Assembly (NCBI GenBank): GCA_017311185.1
Contig: JAESUZ010001741.1
Coordinates: forward strand, 124,001 to 188,000
Direction of reading: 5' to 3'
Length of the DNA stretch: 64,000 bases
Source: Proteles cristata cristata
Taxonomy: Eukaryota > Chordata > Mammalia > Carnivora > Hyaenidae
The translations under genes were made by a program, and so were the position numbers. Below, one piece after another: positions 1-11,000 of the stretch (positions are counted from its first letter, which is position 1; the number at the start of each line of letters is the position of its first letter). The notes below the pieces were generated by a model. It did not search any database and was not told where the DNA came from. It worked only from the letters and a program-made list of their open reading frames with translations.

Positions 1-568
1 GGTGTCTATTTTGTCTCTCCCTTTCTGAATCGCATATTCTCTCATTCTAGTTTTCTTTTGAACTCTTTGGTATATGTTTATTCTCCCTCTCCCACTCCCA
101 TAAGGTTCATGGTTATATACACATTAAACATTCTTTGAGATTACAAAATACATCCAGGATATACCAGATTCTGTTCATAAATAGTTTTTCTGCCCCATTT
201 TACCCTCTTTCTATACAATGTAAAGACCTTCGAATTTTACAATGCTATATTCACTCTCTTGAATTATATAATTATATGGTCTATTATTGGTGTGATTAAA
301 CATAGATAGATATTGCCTATCTAACTATATAAAGAGAAACATGTTTATAGTCAATCTTTGCAATACATTTACCATGACGGTTAATTTTATGCGTCAACTT
401 GATTGGGCCATAGGGTGCCCATATATTTTGTGTGAACATTATTTCTGAATGTGTCTATGAGGGTGTTTCCAGATGAGAATGACATTTATTTATATTTTTT
501 TATGTATTTAATTTATTTTATTTCGTGAAAATCCAAGTTAGTTAACATATAGTATAATAATGTTTTCT

Positions 569-790
569 GGGGCGCCTGGGTGGCTTTGTCGGTTAAGCAT
601 CCGACTTTCGCTTAGGTCATGATCTCGCGGTTCGTGGGTTCGAGCCCCGCGTCGGGCTCTGTGCTGACTGCCAGCTCAGAACCTGGAGCCTGTTTCAGTC
701 TGTGACTCCCTCTCTCTCTGACCCTCCCCTACTCACACTGTCTCTCTCTCTCCTAGAAATAAATAAAAACATTAAAAAAAATTTTAAAAA
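569..790 (+). mobile_element. Carnivore tRNA-Lys SINE, full length
   Basis: tRNA-derived head with A and B boxes, CT-rich body and A-rich tail. TSD aataatgttttc at 556-567 and 791-802. It belongs to the subfamily with the CTGCCAG insertion after GTGCTGA. Confidence 0.93.
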
Positions 791-848
791 AATAATGTTT
801 TCAGGAGTAAAATTTAGTGATTTATTACTTAGATGAAAGTAACATTTA

Positions 849-1049
849 TTTATTTATTTTGAGAGACAGAGATAGCATGAATGGGGTAGAGGCAGAGAGA
901 GGGAGAGGGAGAGAGAGAATCCCAAGCAGCCCTACACTGTCAGCACAGAGCCCAATGCGGGTCTCAAACCCATGAAACCATGAGATCGTGACCTGAGCCA
1001 AAGCCCAGAGCCGGACACTCAACCAACTGAGCCGCCCAAGTGTCGTGGG
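849..1049 (-). mobile_element. Carnivore SINE, reverse orientation
   Basis: T-rich end at left and tRNA-like end at right. TSD agtaacattta near 838-848 and 1050-1060. More diverged than the copy at 569. Confidence 0.9.
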
Positions 1050-1059
1050 AGTAACATTT

Positions 1060-1891
1060 AAATTGGTAGGATGGGGGCACCTGAGTGGCTCAGTTGGTTA
1101 AGCGTCTGACTTCAGCTCAGGGCATGATCTCACGGTTCATGGGTTCGAGCCCCGTGTCAGCTCTGTGTTGACAGCTCAGCCTGGAGCTGCTTCAGATTCT
1201 GTGTCTCCCTCTCTCTCGGACCCTCCCCTGCTCACACTGCCTCTCTCTCTGTCTCAGAAGTAAATAAAACATTAAAAAAAAAACAACCTACAAGGACAGA
1301 AATTGTTCTGTGGGTTAACTCTGAGCCTGTGGAGCAGGGGCAGCCCAGGGGGTGATGGGTTCTGGGTGTGACACGGTTGACAGGTGGTGATTATCTGTTA
1401 GGTGAAAGCAGGGTTGTCAATGTATTTAAACGTTCATCCTACTTTTGAAGGAGGCTGGGTTGATTGCAGGTCTTGGGGACAGAGGAATACTGTGAGCTAG
1501 ATGTAAATGCACAAGGGATGGAGGTTAAGACTCCAGTAAATGATAGCAGCAAAACAGGGAGGAACAAAATTCGTCCAACTTGAGGATTCATAAGAGTCCA
1601 TGGTACACTGGTTAAAAATTAAGATTCTCAGGTTTAATACTGGGAATTTATTTACAACATCTGATTGTGCCCTCAACTGGGCATTTTAATGCTGTGATTG
1701 TGATGCAGGCTCTGCTTCGAGCTTTGTGCTAACAGCCAGCTCAGAGCCTGGAGCCTGTTTCGGATTCTGTGTCTCCCTCTCTCTCTCTGACCCTCCCCTG
1801 CTCACGCTGTCTCTCTCTCTCTCTCTCTCTCTTTCAGAAATAAATAAAACATTTAAAAGTAATAATAATAAATAAATAAATTGGTAGGATG
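1060..1891 (+). mobile_element. 804-bp SINE-led insert bounded by a 14-bp TSD
   Basis: The 14-mer aaattggtaggatg occurs at 1060-1073 and 1878-1891. Between the copies lie a full-length SINE (1074-1283), about 420 bp of non-repeat DNA, and the 3' part of a second SINE (about 1705-1877) ending A-rich. Neither SINE has its own TSD against its inner flank, so the whole unit seems to have inserted at once. Confidence 0.65.
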
Positions 1892-3489
1892 CGCAAAGCA
1901 GATTGGTCTCCACAATGTGGGCCTCATCCCATCTGTTGGGGAAGAAAAAAAAAAGGCTGAGTAAGAAAGAATTCTTTCTCTCTGCCTGTCTTCTGCCTTC
2001 AGACTTAGACTGGAACTACGTCAGCTCTCCGGGGTTCCCAGCTTGCTGACAGCAGATCTTGGGACCTCCCAGCCTCCACAGTCACATGAGCCAATTCCCT
2101 GTAATAAATCACCCTCCCTCCCTCTCTGTCTCTCTCTGTCTCTGTCTCTTTATCTCTCTCTCTATATATATCTACATATATACACATAAATACACATACA
2201 TTGATACAGATATCTATATATTTATTTTTTAGATATCTATACATTTAATAAGAGATCAGTATAAATAGGTATATATCTATAGATTTATCTGTTTTATATA
2301 TAATCTCAAAGTGGCTTTGGAAGTGGCTAATGCGTGGAGACTTGAAGAATCTTGAGGTTCGTGACAGAAAAAGGCCAGAGTGCCTTGACCTCACTGTTGC
2401 AGAAACAGATATTAAAGGCTGTTTGTGGCAAGGGCTCAGAAGGAGGAACAGGTCAAGAGCAACTGAAAGAAGGATTCATGGCCCCTTCGTGGCGCCACTC
2501 CGGCCTCGGCTTCCATGGTCTTTTATCTCCTGTCTTAGCAAAACCTCCCTGCTTCCGCCCCTAAGAATGTGTGTGATTGTATTTGGTGCCCACTCGGATG
2601 ATCCAGGGTAATCCCTTTATCCCAAGATCCTTAACTTGATCACATCTGCAAAATCTTCCAGATAAGATAACATCTGGGTTCCGGGGATTAACCCCCGATA
2701 TCTTCGAGGGCCATTACTTAGGTTACCACTGATCTGGATCTGGGATGAGAACATACCTGAGGGTGAGTCCCAGCTGGACATCGTACTAGGCCTGGAACTC
2801 GGGGAGCCATTTGTTTTTACTCTGTGTTTATGTCCTTCCTTATGACCCAGAGAAAGTGTTAACATCATGGTCGTTCTGGTGACGGCAAGAAAGTTTATCT
2901 AAATATTCCTGATTCTTAGTAAACAGGGAGTTAATACAGCTTGATTCTCCTCACTTTCTGTCCCTCATACTTTGCCCTTTCCTTCCTCTGCTCCCGTTAG
3001 GCGCCCGCTCCCTTCATCACTTCTGTATTTCTCCTCCATCTTCTCCCCACTCCGGCTCCAGCGCCCCTCCCGCAGCCTGTGTTTCTACTGACTTTGCTCC
3101 TGCAGGTCATGACCGAGGAGAGGCTGAGTCGCCCCAAGGCTGGGAGCTGCAGGGACCTCTCAGGCCGGAACCTGGCATGAACCATTGGTGGAGAGAATCC
3201 CCTGGACGAAGTGAAGCTTCCCAGCTTCCTTTTGTCACACTGACTTGACCTGATGACTGCAGGGACCAGTGCTTGTTGTTCAGGTAAGGCTACCCGAGGC
3301 CAGAGGGGCCATCACTCCACTTTCTGGGCCTCTGAAAGCCCATATGTGAATTCAAGAAGCTAAAATATTCAAGAATTAAAATTTTAGAGGTTTCCGAGTC
3401 AATACTTTCTCTTCCTAGTCTTCTCAAGGTGAGAGCTGGTCAAATTAAATCACCAAGAGGTCTGCACCTCTTAAAAGATGTGGATATAC

Positions 3490-3684
3490 GGGGGGCTGGG
3501 TGGCAAAGCTGGCTGAGTGTCCCACTCTTGATCTGAGCTCAGGTCATGATCTCTTGATTCATGGGCTCGAGCCCCACGAAGGGCTCTGTGCTGACAGCTC
3601 AGAGCCTGCTTGGGATTCTCTCTCTCTGTTCTCCTCCGCTTCTCCCCTGCTCTCTTTCAGTCCTTCTCAAACAAACAAGTGAAC
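3490..3684 (+). mobile_element. Older carnivore SINE
   Basis: The head is diverged (ggctgggtggcaaagctggc) but the B-box region and pyrimidine-rich tail are clear, ending in caaacaaacaag. Confidence 0.85.
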
Positions 3685-4327
3685 AAATATGAAAAGATAC
3701 GAAGTGTCACAGGCGGCGAAGGCGGTCATCTCGTAGGCCCAGAGCCCTGCCCAGGTCACAGCTGGGCTTTGGGTGCAGTGTTGGTGAGACGGCACATCCC
3801 TTCCTTCCCAGGGAGGAGGAAGGCCAGGCTCTCAGACACTCTGGGGTGACGCCCACTCTGGGGGCGGCCGGGTCTCTGGCTGATGGGTTGGTTAACTGTC
3901 CTGGCTGCCAGGGGGTCTCAGAACCTGCAGTTGTGCGTGGACACAGGGCACCTCCCTGGAACATGGGGGTGGGAATGACGGACACCCGGCTCTGCCTGGG
4001 AAAGACACGGTCCTCTGTGCGTGTTGTTTCCTTTGTCTCAGCAAACACGAGAATGACCTTGAGGAGCAGATGAGGGTGGGGTCGCTGCAATGGTGGCAAA
4101 GCCCCCGGAGGACATGGTTCCGGGACCAGCTGCCCTCATGAAGGCTCTGGACGAGCCTGGACTTGAGGCATCCTCAAGGGTAAGGCCGTAGTAGACACGA
4201 ACTTGGACAGAAATGTAACAGCAAAATCATCATTCTTCTCAAAATCCCAATACGTGTTGTTAGTGGATTTAAAGAAGTCAAGTAAGTTTTAAAATCAAAC
4301 AAAAAGTTAGATTTGAAACCAAGTAAC

Positions 4328-4506
4328 TTTTTTTTTTTTTTTTTTGAGAGAGAGCACAAGTCAGTGGCACAGGGGCAGAGAGAGGGTAAGAGAGAGAATC
4401 CTAAGCAGGCTTGAGCAGCCCAAAGTGGGGCTTGATCACACGAACCATGAGATCATGACCTGAGCCGAAACCAATAGTTGAGAACACTAAACCGACGGAG
4501 CCCCTG
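4328..4506 (-). mobile_element. Diverged carnivore SINE, reverse orientation
   Basis: Starts with a 17-bp T run, then a GAGA-rich body; the head ends in gagcccctgg. Confidence 0.82.
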
Positions 4507-4679
4507 GATATCCCACAGCCATCTTTTTATAAAAACCTCCAATCACACTGGATTAGGGGCCCCCTTCCTCTAGGATGACCTCAACACAGCAATCCTATCT
4601 TCAAACAAGGCCACATTCCGAGGTTCAGGGGTGTTAGGGTTTCATATGTCTTTTGGGGGAAGAGAATTCAACCCACAAC

Positions 4680-4810
4680 ACCCTATGACCTGGGCCAGAT
4701 CTGTGTCCCCCTCTGAGGACCCCTCCCTATGATTGGGGCAAATCACTCCGCCCCTTAGGACCCCTTCTATGACCTGGGGCAGATCACTACCCCCCTTAGG
4801 ACCCCTGAAG
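4680..4810 (+). repeat. Short tandem duplication, unit about 55 bp
   Basis: Two to three imperfect copies of a unit containing CTATGACCTGGGGCAGATCA and CTTAGGACCCCT. The preceding 4540-4680 looks like the end of an ancient interspersed repeat. Confidence 0.6.
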
Positions 4811-5817
4811 GTGTCCTGTAAATTGTGAGTCCTGACTAGGTCATAGAAACAGTGATTGAGACAAACAGATGAGTCTCACCCTTTTCTGCCCTAGGCTTTA
4901 ACAGACCCGATCCTGGGTCCAGTTCAAGGCCTGGTCAAGCTCTTTAGGACCTGCTTAGTATCTCAGGCCTCAGGGTTACCTCTGAAGTCTTATTTGATAA
5001 ACTTGTGTCCCACTATTTTGATAAAAATAGGTAACTAATCTATCAAGAAACCTTTCAGGAACGATCCCAAAGCACTGGTCCAGGTTTTACCGAAGATGTC
5101 AAGAATCGACATCTGATAGGTGTGATGGAGCCAGTTCAATCTGCCAGAAACAAAACATTTACAGAGGGAAGGGTAAGCCTGGAAATTGGGCGGATGTCAA
5201 ATCCGGAGTGCTCCACAGGAGAATTTCAAATTAAAGGTGTAGGAACGAGGGAGAAACCAAAGTGTTTTCAACATAAGAGTGGTGTCGACAAAGTTGATCT
5301 CCAGAAAGTCGTAGGACCGAGGCAGAGTGTGGAGGAAGGCGGACATAGAAGACCCTGGAAGGAAGGAGACGAGGGGATGGGTGAAAGCTAAATTCCTGCT
5401 AGCAGGTCAGGGATGCAGGCTCAGAAGGAGAGGAGGGGAATGGAGCCCTGACTCAGGTTCCGGTGCACCAGGGACAGGTGCGTCCTGCTGTGCGCCCCAC
5501 ACCTTCACCGGCCCAAGGCGCTCAGAAGTGCATCAGGAATGCTGGACAGAGACACGGGGAGCTGGGGGTTGGGGCCATCGGCCGATGACGATCTGTGGTG
5601 AAGTCCTCACCACTCAAGGGCGTTAGTACACGAGGAGCAAATGTCCACGTGAGAGACGGTGGGGATTTAGTCACAACTGATGATGCATTTGGGAGAAGAC
5701 CAAGGGACCTGCAACAGGGAGCCCGAGTTCGCTCCCATCTCACCATGACCCACCCGTGACCTCTCTCTGGCCTCAGTCTCCTCAGGCATGAGGAGGAGGG
5801 CGTGAATGGCTGCTTGC

Positions 5818-5962
5818 CAGTGTCAGGCACTGGGCTGAGTCCTTTATCGCTGTTAGCACTGCTGAGCCCTAGCAGGTAGACACTATTAATTATACCCATA
5901 TTACCGATGAGGAAACTAAGGTACAGAGACACGAGCCTTTTCTGCCTCAAGGAGCTGGTCAC
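5818..5962 (+). repeat. MIR element
   Basis: Contains gtgtcaggcactgggctgag and gatgaggaaactaaggtaca, the core and tail of a mammalian-wide MIR. Old and diverged. Confidence 0.75.
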
Positions 5963-6519
5963 TGGTGCACGCGAGTCTTGAACTCAATGGCGTCCGGCAC
6001 CTCACAGTCCCCTCATAGTCTGCGTTGGGCCATTATTTGGGGGCTGAGGGCGGGGAGGGTCTGGAGAGCCTGGGAGTGCGCGTAGGTCTGCGCCTCCTGA
6101 GGGAGCCTTCTGCGTGGCTGCTGCAAATGTCCAGGGACCCGCAAGACTGGATCAAGGGTCAGCGACCAGGCCACGTTACAGGCCCCTGAGAAGAGCTCCG
6201 AGATCTGAGCCCATGGGAAGCCTGTCTTTCCAGAGAGTTCGCCAGCCTCGGGGTCAGGAGCAGAGGCCGCGTGTGAACCTGACGGAGGCGGGGCGTGGGG
6301 GGGGACCTCCGTTCACAGGGAAAACCGACGGGAGCAGGTGGGGGAGGGCGTGGGGTGCCCCTTCATCCAGTCACCCCCTGCGGCCGCCTCCCGCCCGGTG
6401 TCCGTTGGGGCCTCGCAGTGACAGATGTTCCGGAGGAAGCGGGCAGGTGCTTTACGGAGGGAGACCCGCAGCCCACGGCGGGCGGGCGGGGCTCACGGTG
6501 CGGGGTGTCCCCGCCTGCG

Positions 6520-7228
6520 ACTGCCCCCGCAGGTGTGACCCCGCCGCTCCTGCCCCCGCAGGTGTGACCCCGCCGCTCCTGCCCCCGCAGGTGTGACCCC
6601 GCCGCTCCTGCCCCCGCAGGTGTGACCCCGCCGCTCCCGCTCCTGCCCCCGCAGGTGTGCTCCTGCCCCGCGCCGCTGCCCTGCCCCCCGCAGGACCCCC
6701 GCTCCTGCCCCCGCAGGTGTGACCCCGCCGCTCCTGCCCCCGCAGGTGTGACCCCGCCGCCCTGCCCCGCAGGTGTGACCCCGCCGCTGTGACCCCCCCA
6801 GGTGTGACCCCGCCGCTCCTGCCCCGCAGGACCCCGCCGCTCCTGCCCCCGCAGGTGGACCCCGCTCGCTCCTGTCCCCGCAGGTGTGACCCCCGCCCTG
6901 CCCCCCGCAGGTGTGACCCCGCCGCTCCTGCCCCCGCAGGTGTGTGACCCTTCGCTCCTGCCCCCGCAGGTGTGACCCCGCCGCCCTGCCCCCGCAGGTG
7001 TGACCCGCCGCTCCTGCCCCGCAGGTGTGACCCCCCGCCGCCCTCCTCCCGCTCCTGCCCCGCAGGTGTGACCCGCCGCTCCTGCCCCCGCAGGTGTGAC
7101 CCCGCGCCCCGCCCCCCGCAGGAATTCCGCCGCTCCTGCCCCGCAGGTGTGACCCCGCCGCTCCTGCCCCCGCAGGTGTGACCCCGCCGCTCCTGCCCCC
7201 GCAGGTGTGACCCCGCCGCTCCTGTCCG
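6520..7228 (+). repeat. GC-rich minisatellite upstream of GPX6 (unit about 28-29 bp)
   Basis: About 24 imperfect tandem units, each with the core GCAGGTGTGACCCCGCCGCT followed by CCTGCCCCC. Units vary by small deletions (for example around 6650-6700 and 7118-7135). The array is open in several frames, so long meaningless ORFs cross it on both strands. About 18 units keep the octamer AGGTGTGA. It ends 520 bp before the GPX6 ATG. Confidence 0.95.
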
Positions 7229-7229
7229 G

Positions 7230-8030
7230 GGACACTCGGGCCGCGGCCGGCGCTGCGGCTGGTGACGGAGGTCGGGACCCAGGACCGAGGGCCACCGTCC
7301 TCCAGGCTGCGCTTCTCAAGAGCCACGTGAAGCTCTTGTTTCTGAAAAAGCAGATTCTGGTCCAGTGGCGACGGCTTCTCTTCCCGGCGGTCACGGGGGG
7401 GGCGGCGGGGGGGCACCTCCCGGGCCCGCAGAGCGGCTCCGCCGGGCACGTGCGCCGGACACGTGCGCGTCGTCTCCCCGACGCGCCCGGCGAGCGGGCG
7501 GGGCGGCGCTGGAGGAGGGGACGCGAGGGAGGGGGAGCGGGCGGGGGGCGGGCGGGAGGAGGGCGGGGGCGTGACGGCGGGAGGGGAGGGAAGGGGGCGC
7601 GTGCGTGCGCGTGCGTGCGCGTGTGTGCGCGCGCGCGCGCCGCCCCGCGATTGGAGGGCGCGTCTCGGCGCGGACCTGCCCCGGGCGCCCAAAAGGGGCC
7701 GAGGCGGCCGCGCCCTGCAGAGCCGCCCGGCGCGCCCCGCAACCGCCATGGCCCCGCCGCTCTGGGCTTCGTGCCTCTCCCTGCTGTTCGTGGGAGGCCT
7801 GGCCCAGCCGGCCCCGACCCCGCCAGCCATGAGGGTGAGTGTCCCGTCGGGGGCGCGGCACCCCGCGACTGCGGGGCTGCGAGCGGTTCACCCCGTCCGG
7901 CCCGGGGCCGCCGCGCCCGTCTCCCGAGCCCCGCCCAGCGGCCCCTGCCGGGCGGTGCGGCCGCAGGGGGGCCCCGGGCTGCCCGGCGCTGCCCCCGGGC
8001 TGGAACCCGGGGAAGAGAGCTAGCTGAGGC
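7230..8030 (+). promoter_or_regulatory. CpG-rich promoter and first exon region of GPX6
   Basis: The sequence is very GC- and CpG-rich from about 500 bp before the GPX6 start codon to 200 bp inside intron 1. No TATA box is visible at a usual distance from the ATG. A run of alternating purine-pyrimidine (7597-7641) lies about 107 bp before the ATG. The transcription start cannot be fixed from sequence alone. The role as a promoter is inferred from position and composition. Confidence 0.6.
7597..7641 (+). repeat. Alternating purine-pyrimidine tract
   Basis: Forty-five bases of almost pure alternating GC/GT steps (gcgcgtgcgtgcgcgtgcgt and on), a Z-DNA-prone composition, about 107 bp before the GPX6 ATG. 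Confidence 0.85.
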
Positions 8031-11000
8031 TCGGATGTCCCTGGGGCGTCAGGGTCAGGGAACGGGGCTTGTCTTTTGTTCAGGGGGTAATAAAACAAAC
8101 ACACAGGCCAGGGTAGCTATTGGCCAGATCTAATTTTAGGGGAGGTGGGCTGGTGAGCGGGAGAGTAGTGGGGGGACTCGAGGAAGAGGATTTGCTCTTA
8201 GGTCTTGGGGTGTGCAAAGCGCCCGATGCCCTTGGGAGAGCCCCACACTGGAGGTCACCAGCCACCCTGTAAAAGATGTGTGACTTAGGACACAGGCAGG
8301 CGACTCCGTAGGGGACTTGAGGTACCAACAGGTCTTAACTTTGAAACCAGACAAAGTCATTCAAAAACTCAGCCTCACTTGTGGCCTTAAACCAGTTACA
8401 TCCCTTTTCTTGGCCTAGCCCTCCCCTGTAGAAGCTGGAGAATAAAGCGCAGGGACCCCCGGGCGAGAGTCATCCGGACAGCTGGGCAGAGCACAGGGTG
8501 CTGGGTCCCACTAGATGGGAGCCCACCCGCGAACCATTAAGAAAAAGTCTTGGGACGTTTTCAGGGCAAAAAGGTGGTTTTACTGTAGCACAGGGACAGG
8601 ACCCGTGGGCAGAAAGAGCTGCACTGGGTCCTGAGGGGTGACTGATTATATGAGGGTTGGGGGACAGCATGAGTCTAAGGAATTCGGAAGCTAGGGTAGC
8701 TGCTGCTACCATAAGGCTATTTATTGTAAGACCTTAGTCCTCAGATCCTCCGTATGTCTATCAGGGGCCATGTTTGATGATGATTGCTAAGGCACGTCTA
8801 GGGGCGGAGTTTATGGTTAGTGAAGTCACACCAACCAGAGCATGTGGTGAAGCATGAAAGGAAGTCTGGACGGAGCTGTGGGAGTGTTATGACCTGCAAG
8901 CCCTAGGAACCCTGCCTGGAGACTTCAGGCTGCAGCAAAATTCAGCTTTTGTTCCTTCTTTTCCCATCACTCACAAAGTTTCTGGGTCCGCAGGGCTCGG
9001 GAGAACCCAGCAACTTGCATTTCTAATATGTCCCCAGGTGAGACTTGTCTAGGTCCACAAACCACTTTGAGCGCTCCGTCACGGGGTCCCTATGATGTGT
9101 AAGATGACGCATATAAAATGCCCAGACTGGTAGTGGATGTAAGCGCATTTCTCCTCTCTGAAAAGAGGCAGCCTGTGGGAGGTGTGTGGTCTATAGCAGC
9201 CACTGCCCCCGGGTTGGGGTGGACTTTCCGCTCTAGAAAGCCATCTTGTGACTACAATGGCTGTATTTTAGAGTATCCCGATGCTTTCAGGCTGGAGCAG
9301 AACTCACCCAGCCTTCAAGGGTACAGTTTTCTTGGGGTTCTGTTTCCCACTTACAGCATGATACCCACAGTGAGGGACAAAAGCTGGGAGCTCTTGACCC
9401 CAGGGGTAAGGTCGCATGAGAAGGCAAGAGGCACACACATCACAGTCCTTAGAAGGATTTCCATGTCCTTCTTTTTTAATTTTTAATTGTTTATTTTTGA
9501 GAGAGACAGAAAGAGCACAAGCAGGGGAGGGGCAGAGAGAGAGAGGAGACAGAATCTGAAGCAGCTCCAAGCTCTGAGCTGTCAGCACAGAGCCCGACAT
9601 GGGGCTCCATCCTATGAACTGTGAGATCATGACCTGAGCTGAAGGCGGGCACTTAACTGACTGAGCCACCCAGGCGCCCCTCCATGTGATTTTTTTTTAA
9701 CTAAGTAGCAAGAAAGGCAAATAGTAGAAAGGGTTTTGCATAGAGCAGAGTTGGAGGCCCCGGGAACATCGGGGCTCAGATGACAACTCAGGGGCTTCCT
9801 GAGGCCAGTGTTCCTAGATGTTTGGATTAATGCGTGTGCTCCCGTGTGGACGAATGTCCAGACACCTAGGCAAGGTGCCCGCCTGGGGTCAGCCGCTGCC
9901 TCTCCTCCTCTCCTCCCCCCCTCCTTATCCTCCTCCTCCAGGACAGTGAGGAAGCTGCTGCAGATGGGGGAGGGGGGGGGAATGAAAACAGCGTGTGGCT
10001 GTCCCCCTTCGGAGCCCGCCCTCAGGCAATCTCCTTGCTGCTCCAGGCCGTCGTTTACGGACCAGATCCCTGCAAGCTCACCTTCCATCATTAAAATCCT
10101 CTGGCTTCTGTGCAGTCTCCTCAGACGGGAGCAGCTCAGCCTGTCCCTGGGGCCTGGCCTGCCTGGAACGTGGCTGCTGGTCGGCAGGCAGCTCCTTCCC
10201 CGCCCTTCCCATGTCATCCAGGAGCAGAGCCTGAGTGGCAGGGGGCAAAGAGGCCTGTACCCGCGAGCACCCCACTGTCAAGGCTCTGGGAGCGGCCTCG
10301 TGGGACCCAGAGGCGGAGCTCGTTATTGGCCCAGCTGTGGGGGCAGTAAATCACAGTTTAAGAATAGATAGATGAGAAATGGATGTAAAGCCACAGAGAT
10401 CTCTTAAGAAAACTCGAGAAGGGCTGGAGTGATTGCAACATCGCATTAGCATGCCGGTGTCAGAGGCCCGGGGACACTTGTGATGACCTTCCAGGCACGG
10501 CTAGTGTGTCACACAGAGCTTGCACCACACATGCACACACACACATGCACACGTATACACTCACGCGCATGCACACACATACACACATGCACACACATGC
10601 ACGCATACAGACGCTTTTTAAAAATATTTTATTTTCTAAGTAATCTCTACCCCAAATGTGGGGCTCAAACTCACAACCGTAAAATCCAGAGTCGCGTGCT
10701 CTACTGAGGAAGCCAGCCAGGCCCCCCACACATAGAAAGAAATTTCACCTATAAGACACACATTCTAGTGGTGGCTTCGCCATAACTAAAAATACTGCTG
10801 CAAACAGTCTCTTCGCTTCTTAGATTTGCGCGGTACGTGAAAGACCTTCGCGCACTTCGCAAAAGTCCTCGGGTGTTGGGGATTGTTGTTTTATCTAATT
10901 ATCACGTCACTATGGTGTTTTTGTTGACATTCCAGGTGGATTGCTATCCGGGGGTGACGGGCACCATCTACGAGTTCGGCGCCCTCACGCTCAGTGCTGG

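Larger units (their letters stand above)
365..2115 (+). repeat. Ancient interspersed repeat split by SINE insertions
   Basis: Parts at 365-490 (tgcgtcaacttgattgggcc) and 1878-2110 (cagcttgctgacagcagatc) read as one old mammalian repeat copy when the SINE-derived material between them is removed. I recognise the consensus pattern but am not certain of its family name. A CT/TA-rich microsatellite tail (2105-2300) follows. Confidence 0.55.

Noticed and set aside
1..7200. GPX5, expected on the minus strand left of GPX6 by human synteny
   Set aside because: No exon with the GPX active-site or FPCNQFG motifs was found on either strand; it must lie beyond the window or be lost.
6363..7830. Two overlapping minus-strand ORFs of about 450 codons
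   Set aside because: Both run through the GC-rich minisatellite and the GPX6 promoter; the residues are translated repeat units in two frames. No domain or conserved start.
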